Shown: positions 15,795 to 25,428, counted from the stretch's first letter. The stretch is DNA of 64,000 nt from CAVRXZ01 sp963773035 (GCA_963773035.1 CAVYZX010000012.1:310001-374000), one strand, 5' to 3'. Notes: generated by a model not told the origin, from the letters alone. A program made the numbers and translations.

Positions 15795-18578
15795 CTACGG
15801 CTCGGAAAAGGCTTCGTCAGACTCTGCGCCTTTCCTTGGCTTCCACGCGAGGCTGTAGTACTCGCCCCGGTCGCGCGCCCAGGGGTCGAAAGCGTTCTTC
15901 ACCTGCTCGAGTTCCGGTGCCAGCTCGGGAATCGTACGCATGAGCACTCGCTTGAGCGGCGAAACCGGCCGATGTTCGTGTCCGTTGACGGGCGCTGACT
16001 CGAACATCGGAGTCGGGCCGTTGTTGTTGACCCAATCGATTCCGAGGGTCGTGTAGAACTCGGGCCGGTAGCTGGACGTCAGGAACCGGTCGGTGAACAA
16101 GCGGCGGGATGCATTCAGGATGAACACGACGAACTGCGTTTCGGAAATCCCGAATCCGTGCGGTCGCGTGGGCTCGGCCAGGAAGCCGACCACGGTATCG
16201 ACGTCTTCGACGTTGTCGACCATCGAGCCGTTCGGATGCCCGAGGCAGTCGTTGATCGGCGCTCCATCGACGTTCAGCTGTGCGCGTGTGATTTGCTTCG
16301 AAGCGTCGCACTGATGCTGCCCGTACACCTCCCGCAGCGTCATCGCGATCCGTGTCTGTTCGGCAGCGCGTGGCGAGTCTTTGTCGATGAAATCGTCGAA
16401 GCTGGCGAGCTGACGCAGGCCGTACTGCCGGCGGAACTCGTTGAACTTCGGGATGCCGCGTTCGCGATCGCGAATGATGTCGAGAGCGGCGATGTCGATC
16501 TGCTTGGTCGGAGTTGGCAGCCGATCTATCCGCAGGTTCTGCAGGAACCGTGGCTGGTTCTCGAGCTCGACGAGCCCCTGCCGCTGGCGTCCAAAGCTCA
16601 GCGCCCAGTTCGCCAACCCTCGCTCCCGCATGAAGCTGGTGGCTCGGCCGCGGAACGTTCCGACGATGGGAATCCGGCTGCGGATTGGGTTGGGGTCCGC
16701 CACCTCGCGGTAGTCAATCAGATCCGGGAGCATCGGGTGCAGTCGATAGACACTGATGAATTCTTCCGGAAAGTTGAACGGCGATCCGAAGTGATTGACG
16801 CCGCCGTTCACATCGTCGGGGTTCGTGAGGCTCCAGCCGTCTTTCTTGCTGCCGATGCCAACGATGCCGACGGCGCCCGCGAAAGCCTGATAAAGGTCGT
16901 TGGTCTTGCGTGCTTTCGAGGACTCGCGCAGTCCTTCGATGATGTGGGTGATGACATCACGAATGGCCCGGTTGTCCTTATCGAGAACGCCGCCCCAATT
17001 TCCGTTCATTCCCACGAACAGCGGCTCGTTGTAGAGCAGCTGCGTCGTCCATTCGATCGTATGGATCTTGGCTATTTCTGCGGACACGATCAGCCGCGCC
17101 ACATCGAAGAGCTCGTCGGCGGTGACATCTCGATAGCGAATCACGCGGTTCGGCTCGGATGGATTTCGAAGGCCTGAATCATCCTCAGGCGTCCGGGTCG
17201 CACGCCGACGAAATTCGTCGACGAACTGGTTGTGCTCGCGGGCGAAGACGTTGTGCAGGAAGCTCAAGCCAATCGTCCAATTGTCCGGGAATCCCGTAGC
17301 CTCCTGTCCCGCCCAGTCCGGTAGCTTCGGATCGGCGTCCAGGAGGATCGGCAGGTATCCCTGGCGATCGCCTTCGCTGTTCCGCCCTTCTACGGACACC
17401 ATGGAGAGACGTGCTGGATCCTTCGGATCCCGCTTCACCCGAATCTTCGACGTCGCGTCGGACCCATACAGCTGCGAGGCATCCCACCATGCCGTGGATG
17501 TGTTGCGGAAGGTTTTCGGAGCGCGCGCTAAGTACTCGCGTCCGTTGTGGCTGAACGTCGACGGCGCGCTGCGGTCGGCGATGAACGTCTTGTCGATCAT
17601 GTCTCCCGGGCGGCACCCGAGGCGTGCCGCTTCGGCCGGCGTGATCGGCGTTTCCACGCCGTTCACCTTCTGCGTCTTACACCCCGCTTCGACGAACTCG
17701 GGCGCGTTGCGTCCCTCCTCCAGGTGGGAAAACCAGTCGTGGGTCATGAACTGAATCCAGAAGGCCGCGATGACGTTGAAGAAGGGGGCCTTCTTGTAAT
17801 CGCAGCGCCCGTCCTTCGCGAATCCAGGCTTCCCGTAGCCATCCGCGCACGCCATCGGATCCGATTGCACCCGGCTGAAAAGCCTGCGGCTGATGACCTG
17901 CGGATCCGGAACAGTCAAAGACAGGCGGTTGCCGTGCCGATTGCGTGTGATCGTGTTCAACTCGGCTTCGGGAAACGTCTCGTCGAATTCCACGTTGCGG
18001 GCGAACAACGTGCCCGTGGAACCCATGAGAGGATTCCTGATGTCGTTGCAGATCCCGGTCAACGTGCGGGCACGGATCAACGCACCGTTGCAGATCTGAT
18101 CGCCTGCTCCTCCAACCTCGGCATAGTTCGGATGCACAGGCGGCAGGCGCATCTCGGGCCAACTCTTGATGGCTCCGCCCTCCGTGCCCGAACGCCCGAC
18201 GATGTACTCGGGGAAGGTGCCGCTGTTGTCGAAGAGGTTGAACCTGATGAGTTCGACACGCTCCCGTTCGATGTCGAGCAGCGCTCCGCCGATTCCGCGA
18301 AAGTCGCTCTGCTCCGACGATCGGGAGCTCTGGTCGCCCGTCCCGTAGTAATTCGCCCAATCGAGCCATGGAAGGCTTCGCGCCTCGACCGCCTTCTCGC
18401 CGCCGCGACACCGGGCGGCGTCTTCCGAAACCTTCCCCTCGAAGCGCTGGTCGCGAGTTTCGGCGATTGGCTTACTACCAGCCAGTACCTTGTCGATGCA
18501 GCTCTGCAGCTCGTTTTCCTTACAGCTGCCGGCTGTGAATATCAGCGACGCTACGAGCAGCGTGTTGAGATATCGCAT
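15795..18578 (-). CDS. Animal-type haem peroxidase lipoprotein
   Basis: A 927-residue member of the animal haem peroxidase superfamily (the group of myeloperoxidase, peroxinectin and cyclooxygenase). The N-terminus has a lipobox (LIFTAGSC, Cys at about 19), so it is probably anchored to a membrane. The distal region WIQFMTHDWFSHLEEG lies near residue 277 and the proximal FAREHNQFVDEF near residue 446; RNTSTAWWDASQLYGSD is another family block. It would use hydrogen peroxide to oxidise an organic or halide substrate outside the cytoplasm. GGAG precedes the ATG by eight bases. No partner gene is evident. Confidence 0.88.
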   Translation of the reverse strand: MRYLNTLLVASLIFTAGSCKENELQSCIDKVLAGSKPIAETRDQRFEGKVSEDAARCRGGEKAVEARSLPWLDWANYYGTGDQSSRSSEQSDFRGIGGALLDIERERVELIRFNLFDNSGTFPEYIVGRSGTEGGAIKSWPEMRLPPVHPNYAEVGGAGDQICNGALIRARTLTGICNDIRNPLMGSTGTLFARNVEFDETFPEAELNTITRNRHGNRLSLTVPDPQVISRRLFSRVQSDPMACADGYGKPGFAKDGRCDYKKAPFFNVIAAFWIQFMTHDWFSHLEEGRNAPEFVEAGCKTQKVNGVETPITPAEAARLGCRPGDMIDKTFIADRSAPSTFSHNGREYLARAPKTFRNTSTAWWDASQLYGSDATSKIRVKRDPKDPARLSMVSVEGRNSEGDRQGYLPILLDADPKLPDWAGQEATGFPDNWTIGLSFLHNVFAREHNQFVDEFRRRATRTPEDDSGLRNPSEPNRVIRYRDVTADELFDVARLIVSAEIAKIHTIEWTTQLLYNEPLFVGMNGNWGGVLDKDNRAIRDVITHIIEGLRESSKARKTNDLYQAFAGAVGIVGIGSKKDGWSLTNPDDVNGGVNHFGSPFNFPEEFISVYRLHPMLPDLIDYREVADPNPIRSRIPIVGTFRGRATSFMRERGLANWALSFGRQRQGLVELENQPRFLQNLRIDRLPTPTKQIDIAALDIIRDRERGIPKFNEFRRQYGLRQLASFDDFIDKDSPRAAEQTRIAMTLREVYGQHQCDASKQITRAQLNVDGAPINDCLGHPNGSMVDNVEDVDTVVGFLAEPTRPHGFGISETQFVVFILNASRRLFTDRFLTSSYRPEFYTTLGIDWVNNNGPTPMFESAPVNGHEHRPVSPLKRVLMRTIPELAPELEQVKNAFDPWARDRGEYYSLAWKPRKGAESDEAFSEP

Positions 18579-18683
18579 AGAAACTCCGTCATCGTGCTAT
18601 CGAAAGCCTGAACTATCCGTAGAAACGTATCGGTCCGACGCCGCATAACAATCGGGTCGAATCGGCCCTGCCAACCTCATCCG

Positions 18684-19337
18684 CTACACGTCCCAGGCGC
18701 GCTGACGTCTCTTGCGGAACGCGAACACGCTCATCGCTCCAATTACGAATCCGGCCACGTGAGCGGCGAACGCGACGCCGCCGCGCATGCCCGCCGTGGC
18801 GGCGATTGTGCTGCTGTTGAAAAGCTGCAGGATGAACCAGAGTCCGAGCAACGCGATGGCGGGCAGCTCGATGATGTCCCAGATGATGATGAGAGGGACG
18901 AGGGTCAGAACACGAGACCGTGGATACATGACGAAGTACGCGCCCATCACGCCGGCGATCGCCCCGCTGGCTCCGATCGTCGGCAACGTCGACGACGGAT
19001 CGACGGCAACCTGAGCCAATGCCGCCCCGATGCCGCAGAGAAGATAGAAGATGATGAATCGGCCGTGGCCCAAGCGGTCCTCGACGTTATCGCCGAAGAT
19101 CCACAGGTACCACATGTTCCCCAGGATATGAGACCAGCTCCCGTGCAGGAACATCGACGTGATCAGCGTCGGTGCGCGCAGATCCGCAGGGACGACGCCG
19201 TAGATCTGAAGGAAGAGGGACAACGCGTCGCGTGGCAGGCCAATCTCGAAAAGCCACGCCACGGCATTAATGAGGATGATGGTGACGGTGATGTAGGGCG
19301 TGGTCCGGGACGGGATGACGTCCCGCAGGGGAATCAT
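18684..19337 (-). CDS. Rhomboid-family intramembrane serine protease
   Basis: A 217-residue, six-segment membrane protein. MFLHGSWSHILGNMWYLWIFG carries the rhomboid His/Asn pair, the catalytic Ser is in GASGAIAGVMGAY near residue 123, and the catalytic His is in AFAAHVAGF near 191. Rhomboids cut transmembrane helices of substrate proteins. The group with an N-terminal MIPLRD start and a C-terminal basic tail is common in bacteria, often with unknown substrates. There is no clear ribosome site before the ATG. Confidence 0.92.
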   Translation of the reverse strand: MIPLRDVIPSRTTPYITVTIILINAVAWLFEIGLPRDALSLFLQIYGVVPADLRAPTLITSMFLHGSWSHILGNMWYLWIFGDNVEDRLGHGRFIIFYLLCGIGAALAQVAVDPSSTLPTIGASGAIAGVMGAYFVMYPRSRVLTLVPLIIIWDIIELPAIALLGLWFILQLFNSSTIAATAGMRGGVAFAAHVAGFVIGAMSVFAFRKRRQRAWDV

Positions 19338-19357
19338 TCAATGAATTGTTGATTGCG

Positions 19358-19387
19358 GATTGCCAATTGCCAATTGAATTGGCAATC
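19358..19387. repeat. Inverted repeat of GATTGCCAATT, 11-bp stem
   Basis: A perfect 11-bp inverted repeat (GATTGCCAATT at 19358-19368, AATTGGCAATC at 19377-19387) with an 8-base loop in the short gap between leuA and the rhomboid gene, both on the minus strand. The surrounding bases also consist of attgcc/ggcaat blocks. It could terminate leuA. A shorter relative lies at 58335-58358. Confidence 0.65.
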
Positions 19388-19402
19388 AGCAATTAGCAAT
19401 CA

Positions 19403-20626
19403 TCACTTTGAAATGTAGCCGGCGACGACGTTGCTGGAAGTCGCGCCCGATGCCGCGTTCGAAGTCGTACGGATGCGTTCGACGATTCGTCTGAGGTCGC
19501 CATCGCCGACGGCTTTCCGATTCTCGCCGAGGGAGATGACCGCGTGGTAGACGCGTTCGAGCTCGCTTGGAGTCAGCACCAGCCCCAGTGTCTCGCATCG
19601 CTGCTGCACGGCATGCCGGCCTGAATGACGGCCCAGAACGAGCCGGCCCGACGGCTGCCCGACGTCCTGGGGACGCATGATCTCGTAAGTCGTCGGGTCC
19701 TTCAGGACGCCATCCTGGTGGATACCGGCTTCATGAGCAAAAGCATTTCGACCCACGATGGCCTTGTTGGCTTGAACCGGCTCGCTCGTAAGCCGCGTGA
19801 GCAGTTGACTCGTTTCGTAGAGAGCCGTGGTTTGGATGTCGGTGGTATACGGCAGTCGATCGCTTCGCACGCGCAGGGCCATCACGATTTCCTCGACCGA
19901 GGCGTTCCCGGCGCGTTCGCCAATCCCGTTGATCGTGCACTCGACCTGTCGCACGCCGCCCTGGATGGCCGCCAGGCTGTTGGCGACCGCCAATCCCAGA
20001 TCATCGTGACAGTGAGCGCTGAAGATCGTCTGATCGGCGTTCGGCACGCGCGTGCGAATGTCCTCGAAAAAGCTTCGGGTTTCGTCTGGGGTGGCATAGC
20101 CGACCGTGTCCGGGAGGTTGACGGTCCGGCACCCTTCGAGCACGACCGCTTCGATGACCCGGCACAAGAAGTCCCGATCGCTTCGCGTGGCATCCTCGGC
20201 CGAGAACTCGACATCGTCGGTGAACTGGCGCGCGAGGCGAACGGCCGCGACCGCAGCCTCGAGGCAGGCCTCGCGCGTTATCCGCAGCTTGCGGTTCAGA
20301 TGGAGATCCGACGTGGCAATGAAGGTATGAATCCGTCGGCGCTCGGCGGAGACCAGCGCGCGCGCAGCTTCCTGGATGTCTTCGGTCCGACAGCGAGCCA
20401 GCGCGGCAATCACCGGACGACGTACGTGCTTGGATACCTCGGCGACTGCCTCGGCGTCGGCGGGGGAGGCAATGGGAAACCCCGCTTCGATGATGTCGAC
20501 ACCCAAGGCATCGAGCGCTCGGGCCATCTCCACTTTCGCCGGCACGTCCATCGTGAAGCCGGGCGCCTGTTCGCCGTCGCGCAATGTCGTGTCGAAGATG
20601 ACGACGCGTGCGGGATTGTCGCTCAT
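19403..20626 (-). CDS. leuA: 2-Isopropylmalate synthase without regulatory domain
   Basis: A 407-residue alpha-IPMS/homocitrate-synthase-type enzyme. FDTTLRDGEQAPG (about 10-22) and SAHCHDDLGLAVANSL (about 200-215) are the substrate and metal signatures, and NGIGERAGNAS and HEAGIHQDGVLKD complete the catalytic part. It condenses acetyl-CoA with 2-oxoisovalerate in leucine synthesis. Typical LeuA is about 510 residues and ends in a leucine-binding dimer domain; this protein stops after the linker domains, so feedback inhibition should be absent or different. Homocitrate or citramalate synthase is an alternative reading. It is divergent from a LysR gene (91-base gap with a palindrome), and leuCD lie at 28.3-30.3 kb; leuB is not in the window. 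Confidence 0.82.
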   Translation of the reverse strand: MSDNPARVVIFDTTLRDGEQAPGFTMDVPAKVEMARALDALGVDIIEAGFPIASPADAEAVAEVSKHVRRPVIAALARCRTEDIQEAARALVSAERRRIHTFIATSDLHLNRKLRITREACLEAAVAAVRLARQFTDDVEFSAEDATRSDRDFLCRVIEAVVLEGCRTVNLPDTVGYATPDETRSFFEDIRTRVPNADQTIFSAHCHDDLGLAVANSLAAIQGGVRQVECTINGIGERAGNASVEEIVMALRVRSDRLPYTTDIQTTALYETSQLLTRLTSEPVQANKAIVGRNAFAHEAGIHQDGVLKDPTTYEIMRPQDVGQPSGRLVLGRHSGRHAVQQRCETLGLVLTPSELERVYHAVISLGENRKAVGDGDLRRIVERIRTTSNAASGATSSNVVAGYISK

Positions 20627-20677
20627 AGATGTTCTTGTAATCCTGGGGAGCACTAGAAGTCAAAGTGATAATCATTA

Positions 20678-20700
20678 CATAAACATAAGCCATGTTTATG
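20678..20700. promoter_or_regulatory. Palindromic LysR operator candidate
   Basis: CATAAACAT (20678-20686) and ATGTTTATG (20692-20700) are a perfect 9-bp inverted repeat around a 5-base spacer, in an AT-rich stretch between the divergent leuA and LysR genes. Its size and position fit a LysR recognition site (T-N11-A type). It ends 18 bases before the LysR start codon, where it could autorepress, and lies about 50 bases upstream of the leuA start. Confidence 0.65.
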
Positions 20701-20717
20701 GTAGGCTCAGGCGCAAG

Positions 20718-21602
20718 ATGGACATTTCGGCTTTGAAAACCTTCTTGGCCGTTGCGCAGGAGCGGAGCTTTTCCCGCGCGGCCGCCAAGGTCCACCGGAC
20801 GCAGCCGGCGGTGAGCCAGGCCATTCGTCGTCTGGAGACGGACCTCGGGGAGCAACTATTCGATCGATCGTCGAAGAGCGGCACGCTCACCGATGCAGGC
20901 AAGGTGCTTCAGAACTACGGGCAGCGGCTCGTCCGGATGGCGGAGGAAACTGAATCAGCCATGCGAGAGCTGCGCGACCTGCGCCGAGGTCGCGTGCTGA
21001 TTGGCGCAAATGAAGCGGCCGTCCATACACTTCTGCCGCTGGTGGCGATGTTCCGGGAGCGACACGAGAATATCGCCATTGATGTCCGTCGCGTGCACGC
21101 GCGCCAGATTCCGGTCGAAGTTCAGCAGGGCAGCCTGGACTTTGGTGCCTTGACGTTTCATCCGACAGAGACCGGGTTGCTGGAGGTTCCGATTGGGACC
21201 GACGAGCTCGTGCTGCTTGTTCCTCCGACGCACGCGCTGGCCGGCCGGCGTCAGGTCACCATGGAGGAGTTGGCCGCCGAACCGGTGATCGCACACAACG
21301 ACCCTTCACCGGCTCGGGAGCGTGTGCTGAGGTTGTTCGAACAGCGCCATATTTCGCTGAAGATGGTGATCGCGTTGCCAAGCCTGGACGGCATCAAGCG
21401 CGCCGTCGAGCTGAAGCTGGGCGTCGCCCTCTTGCCGCGCCGGTGTGCGATCACCGAGATCGCCAGCGGCCGGCTGACCGCGCTCCCCGTGACTGGCATT
21501 TCTCGACGCCGCCAGGTGACGCTCGTGTGCCGGCGCGCGCATCGATCTCATGCGTCCGACGCGTTCCTGGCTGTCGCCCAGGAGAAACTCCCTCGCAGCT
21601 GA
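20718..21602 (+). CDS. LysR-family transcriptional regulator
   Basis: A 294-residue LysR-type regulator. I chose the ATG at 20718 because it opens the standard winged-helix start (MDISALKTFLAVAQERSFSR; helix-turn-helix AAAKVHRTQPAVSQAIRRL). The effector-binding domain follows from about residue 90. It is divergently paired with leuA across a palindrome, the classic arrangement for a regulator that controls its neighbour, possibly in response to a leucine-pathway intermediate (as LeuO or IlvY do); the effector is inferred only from context. The HtrA-like gene converges on its end. Confidence 0.88.
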   Translation: MDISALKTFLAVAQERSFSRAAAKVHRTQPAVSQAIRRLETDLGEQLFDRSSKSGTLTDAGKVLQNYGQRLVRMAEETESAMRELRDLRRGRVLIGANEAAVHTLLPLVAMFRERHENIAIDVRRVHARQIPVEVQQGSLDFGALTFHPTETGLLEVPIGTDELVLLVPPTHALAGRRQVTMEELAAEPVIAHNDPSPARERVLRLFEQRHISLKMVIALPSLDGIKRAVELKLGVALLPRRCAITEIASGRLTALPVTGISRRRQVTLVCRRAHRSHASDAFLAVAQEKLPRS

Positions 21603-21610
21603 TCCGTGTG

Positions 21611-23053
21611 TCAATTCAGCTCGAAGGCGAGAAAGCTGAATTGACGATTTCGCTCGATCTGGAGCACCACGGAGTTGCCCGGTTTCAGTTTGTCCAGAAT
21701 CGCACGCAGGTCGCCGACAGAGCTCACTTCCATTCCGTTGATTCCACGAATAGCGTCACCGCTGTGCAGACCTGTGCCGGGGGCGTCGCCAGTCTGACTC
21801 AGATGGCCGAGAACGAGGACTCCCGACGCAGACCGGAGCGGCGATGCGGCCTGCACCTCTGGATCATTGACGTCCAACCCGATGACTCCCAGCTTCTCCA
21901 ATACGCCTTTGTCCGGATCGATCATCTCGGTCAGGCTGTCCGCATCCACCTGGCGATCCATCAGCGTCAGGCCCGCCACCAATCGCTCTGAACCGCGCAG
22001 AACCTCGATGTTCACTCGATCGCCGGCGCTTCTCGTGAGCAACTGAAAAATCAACGGCGGCATCGCGTCGACGGGCTTCCCGTCGATGGCGACAATGACA
22101 TCCTTTGTCTCGAGGCCGGCGGCCTCGGCCGGACCGCCTGGCGTGACGTCTGCAACCATCACGCCCCAATCCTGCGGAAGAGAAAGACCGTCTGCCAGCG
22201 TGGGTGTGATTGTCTGAAAGAAGACGCCGATCGATCCACGACGGAGTTGTCCGTATTGACGCAGCTTTGGGTACGCGAGTTGGACGAGGGCGCCGGGAAT
22301 CGCCAGACCGACACCTTGGCTGTTGCCAGACTCGGAGAAGTTCGACGTGTTGATGCCGATCAGTTCTCCGTTGAGATTGACGAGCGGGCCACCACTGTTT
22401 CCGTGATTGAGCGGCGCGTCGGTCTGGATGTAAACGAGCGGATTGTCGAGGTCAGGCTGTCTGGCGACCGCGCTGACGATTCCCATGCTCACGGAATTCG
22501 CAAGTCCTTCCGGGCTGCCGAACGCAAACACCAACTCGCCTTGACGCACGGCCTTGTAGTCGCCGATCGGCAGTGGAATCAACTCGTCGTCATCGACCTT
22601 GAGCAGAGCGAGGTCGAGTTCGCGCGCCACTCCGATGATGGTCGCCTCGAGTGTTCGAGCCCTCGCCTTCACCGGGGTGCGAAGTGGCCCACGCGTTTCC
22701 GGTCGATCGGGGAGAACGACCTGCACACGTCTTGCGTTGCTGACGACGTGCGCGTTGGTGATGATGAAGCCTCCAGCGTCGACCACTACCCCCGAGCCGA
22801 TGCTGTGTTGACGGCCAATGACGAGGTCGGCTGCCGCACGGTTGCTGTCGTCTACCGGGCCATAACTCGTGACCAGGATCTGCACGACGCTCTGCGACAC
22901 TCGTTCAACCAGCGGTTCCACTGATCCATTGAGCTGTTGCAGCCAATTCCGATCGGTATGCGCCTGGGCACGAGCCGACGCTGGAATCGCCAGGATGATC
23001 GGAAGCAATAGGAAGGTGATGAAATTCTTACGGCTCGTTTCGATGTTGATCAT
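21611..23053 (-). CDS. HtrA/DegP-type serine protease with two PDZ domains
   Basis: A 480-residue periplasmic trypsin-like protease. The ATG at 23053 starts a signal peptide (NFITFLLLPIILAIPASARAQA). The triad is intact: His in IITNAHVV near 100, Asp in ELDLALLKV near 146 and Ser in NHGNSGGPLV near 219. PDZ domains follow at about 275-360 and 385-475 (GVMVADVTPGGPAEAAGL; GDAIRGINGMEV). HtrA proteins act as chaperone and protease against misfolded envelope proteins. The stop converges on the LysR gene nine bases away. The response regulator to the right is divergent. Confidence 0.88.
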   Translation of the reverse strand: MINIETSRKNFITFLLLPIILAIPASARAQAHTDRNWLQQLNGSVEPLVERVSQSVVQILVTSYGPVDDSNRAAADLVIGRQHSIGSGVVVDAGGFIITNAHVVSNARRVQVVLPDRPETRGPLRTPVKARARTLEATIIGVARELDLALLKVDDDELIPLPIGDYKAVRQGELVFAFGSPEGLANSVSMGIVSAVARQPDLDNPLVYIQTDAPLNHGNSGGPLVNLNGELIGINTSNFSESGNSQGVGLAIPGALVQLAYPKLRQYGQLRRGSIGVFFQTITPTLADGLSLPQDWGVMVADVTPGGPAEAAGLETKDVIVAIDGKPVDAMPPLIFQLLTRSAGDRVNIEVLRGSERLVAGLTLMDRQVDADSLTEMIDPDKGVLEKLGVIGLDVNDPEVQAASPLRSASGVLVLGHLSQTGDAPGTGLHSGDAIRGINGMEVSSVGDLRAILDKLKPGNSVVLQIERNRQFSFLAFELN

Positions 23054-23217
23054 GTCGAACTCCACTGTCGAGCTGGTTGCCTGGTATGTTCGATGCTCTG
23101 ACCTCATTCGACAGACAAAATGTTGCGGAAATATGGCGGTGACTTGAAATGAGCATTGCGAGTTCTGTCCCGATCAGGGGCCACCATGTCACACTCAGGC
23201 GACACACACAGGTCCCT

Positions 23218-23946
23218 ATGACCGACACGGCGCCGCCAGCTCGAAAGAGCGTACTCATCGTCGAAGACGATGCCGCGATTCGCGAGCTGGTCCGCTTGCA
23301 TCTCGAGTTAGCTGGCTTCGAGGCGACAGAGGTCGGCGACGGCAGCCGCGCGCTCGGGCTCGTTCGCTCGACGAGGTTCGATCTCGTAGTTCTCGACGTG
23401 ATGCTGCCGGGCGTCGATGGCGTCACCCTCTGCAGTGCCGCGCGGCTCGAGGGCGTCAATCGAGAGACTCCGATCTTGATTCTGACTGCCCGGGACTCCG
23501 AGTCAGACAAAGTTGTCGGGCTGGAGAGCGGCGCTGACGACTATCTGACGAAACCCTTTGGCGTGCGCGAGTTCGTGGCTCGAGTCGGCGCCATCATGAG
23601 ACGGTCCGCCCGCGGCGAGGAACGATCGGACTTGGATACTCGCCAGGTGCGCTCTGGCGACGTCTCAATAGATCTCGAGCGGCGGCAAGCCATCATCCGG
23701 GACGGCTTCGTCGAGCTGACGAAACAGGAGTTCGATCTGTTGGCGTTGCTCGTATCGCGACGAGGGATCGTCTTCAGCAGGGCCGCGCTCCTGGCGCGGG
23801 TCTGGTCCGGCGACACCTACGTCACCGAACGAACAGTAGATACGGTGGTCAGTCGACTACGTCGGAAGATCGAACGCGATCCCCAGGACCCCGAGTTGAT
23901 CTTGACGGCCTGGGGCGTTGGCTACAAGTTCGCCGATGTCGAGTGA
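23218..23946 (+). CDS. OmpR-family response regulator
   Basis: A 242-residue regulator with a receiver domain (SVLIVEDDAAIRELVR; phosphorylation Asp in LVVLDVMLPG near residue 60; LTARD; Lys in YLTKPF) and a C-terminal winged helix (VELTKQEFDLLALLVS; VSRLRRKIERDPQDPELILTAWGVGYKF split over the last 40 residues). I chose ATG 23218 over 23149 because the receiver fold begins right after it. A histidine kinase gene converges on it with an 18-base gap, so they are probably a cognate pair in an unusual tail-to-tail arrangement. It is divergent from the HtrA-like gene and may control it. Confidence 0.9.
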   Translation: MTDTAPPARKSVLIVEDDAAIRELVRLHLELAGFEATEVGDGSRALGLVRSTRFDLVVLDVMLPGVDGVTLCSAARLEGVNRETPILILTARDSESDKVVGLESGADDYLTKPFGVREFVARVGAIMRRSARGEERSDLDTRQVRSGDVSIDLERRQAIIRDGFVELTKQEFDLLALLVSRRGIVFSRAALLARVWSGDTYVTERTVDTVVSRLRRKIERDPQDPELILTAWGVGYKFADVE

Positions 23947-23964
23947 GATGGTCGGAGGAAGGCC

Positions 23965-25428
23965 TCAACCTTCTCGCCGCTCTGATCCATTTGAATCCTG
24001 AGGAAGCTGGATCGTGAAGGCGGTGCGTCCTGACGCGCTCGTCACGCGAATGGTTCCGGCGTGACGCTCGACGATCGCCTTGGCGATCGACAGTCCGAGA
24101 CCGCTGCCTGTTGCCCCATTCGCCCGCGCTTGGTCGACCTTGTAGAAGCGATCGAAGACGTGGGGAACGTGCTCCGGCGGAATCCCCTCCCCCGAGTCAA
24201 CGACCGACAGCCGAATCGAGTCGCCAACCACCGCCGCGCCGACCTCGATGGTTCCTCCGTCAGGCGTGTGACGAAGCGCATTTGCCACCAGGTTTTCAAT
24301 CACCTGCTCGATTCGATCCGGATCGCCGACCATCTGATCGGCGCCCGGCGTCACCCGAGTCGTCAGCTGGATGTCGCGGGCCTTTGCCTCCTGTTCATGT
24401 CGATCGACGACGTGCTCGAACACCCGACTGGTGGCAAAGACTCGGACGTCGAGCGAGCCGACGCCGTTTTCCAAGCGCGCGAGATCGAGCAGGTCTTTGA
24501 CGATTCGATCCAGTCGAAGCGTTTCACGTTCGAGAGTATCAAGGCATCGCTTTCTCGCGACGCCATCCAGAGGTACATCGGTCATCCGAAGCGTCTCGAC
24601 GTAGCCTCGCATCGCGGTCAGCGGCGTCTTGAGTTCGTGTGAGACATCGGCCAGCATTTGACGGCGCAGCCGGTCCGAGGTTCGCAAAGCTTCGTCGCGT
24701 CTCGCCAGCTCGCCGGCCATCCGGTTGAACCCGAGAGCGACGTGCGCGATTTCGTCGCCTCCCCGTTCCGGCGCACGGGCCGTCAAGTCTCCGGCGCCGA
24801 GGCGTTGCGTGGCCTGTTCGAGTTCCTCGAGACGGCTTTTGGCCGGTCGAAAGATGAAAAGCGCTGCAACTGCCGTTGCGAGGACTAATAACGCGGTGCC
24901 GGGCAGCGACAGCATCCGCCCGACGTCCCTGGCGATCGGACTGGGAGGAGGCGCCGGCGGCAGAACGACCATGCCCCGGAGCTCGCCGGAAACCTGAACC
25001 GGAGCCATGACGACCGGCGGGCCTCCCAACTGTGGCTCGCTTCCCGTCCGCTTGAAGTTCACACCCGCCAATACGGCCTCCACCGTACTTCGAAGGTCGT
25101 CCGCAAGCGGAGAGGAACGATTGGCTACAACGCCGTCACCTTTCATGACAACGTAGATGGGTTGCGCCGGGCCGTACTCCCGATTCAGGTAGTCGTTGAG
25201 ATCGAGCGCGGGTTGCTGAGAAAGCGTGGATCCGATGTCGGCGGCAACGATAGCCGCTAGGTTGTTCGGAGAGCGACCGCGGAACGGCACGTTCGATCGC
25301 GCCACGATGTATCCGAACATCGCGCTCTGCGCAACGAGCACGACGACAACGAGAATGACGAAGCTGAGACCAATCCGCCAGTAGAAGCTACGGTACCAGC
25401 GTACGGAGCCGTTCGTCGGAGCGGACAT
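23965..25428 (-). CDS. HAMP-containing sensor histidine kinase
   Basis: A 487-residue membrane kinase: transmembrane helix at about 17-38, a periplasmic sensor of about 130 residues, a second helix near 172-190, HAMP, the H-box VSHELKTPLTAMRGY (phosphorylated His near 263), the N-box NLVANALRHTPDGG, and ATP-lid motifs SGEGIP and GSGLGLSIAKAI. It should autophosphorylate and pass phosphate to the OmpR-type regulator at 23218-23946, which lies convergent to it. A small membrane or secreted protein is encoded directly upstream on the same strand. The stimulus is unknown; proximity to an HtrA gene hints at envelope stress. Confidence 0.9.
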   Translation of the reverse strand: MSAPTNGSVRWYRSFYWRIGLSFVILVVVVLVAQSAMFGYIVARSNVPFRGRSPNNLAAIVAADIGSTLSQQPALDLNDYLNREYGPAQPIYVVMKGDGVVANRSSPLADDLRSTVEAVLAGVNFKRTGSEPQLGGPPVVMAPVQVSGELRGMVVLPPAPPPSPIARDVGRMLSLPGTALLVLATAVAALFIFRPAKSRLEELEQATQRLGAGDLTARAPERGGDEIAHVALGFNRMAGELARRDEALRTSDRLRRQMLADVSHELKTPLTAMRGYVETLRMTDVPLDGVARKRCLDTLERETLRLDRIVKDLLDLARLENGVGSLDVRVFATSRVFEHVVDRHEQEAKARDIQLTTRVTPGADQMVGDPDRIEQVIENLVANALRHTPDGGTIEVGAAVVGDSIRLSVVDSGEGIPPEHVPHVFDRFYKVDQARANGATGSGLGLSIAKAIVERHAGTIRVTSASGRTAFTIQLPQDSNGSERREG

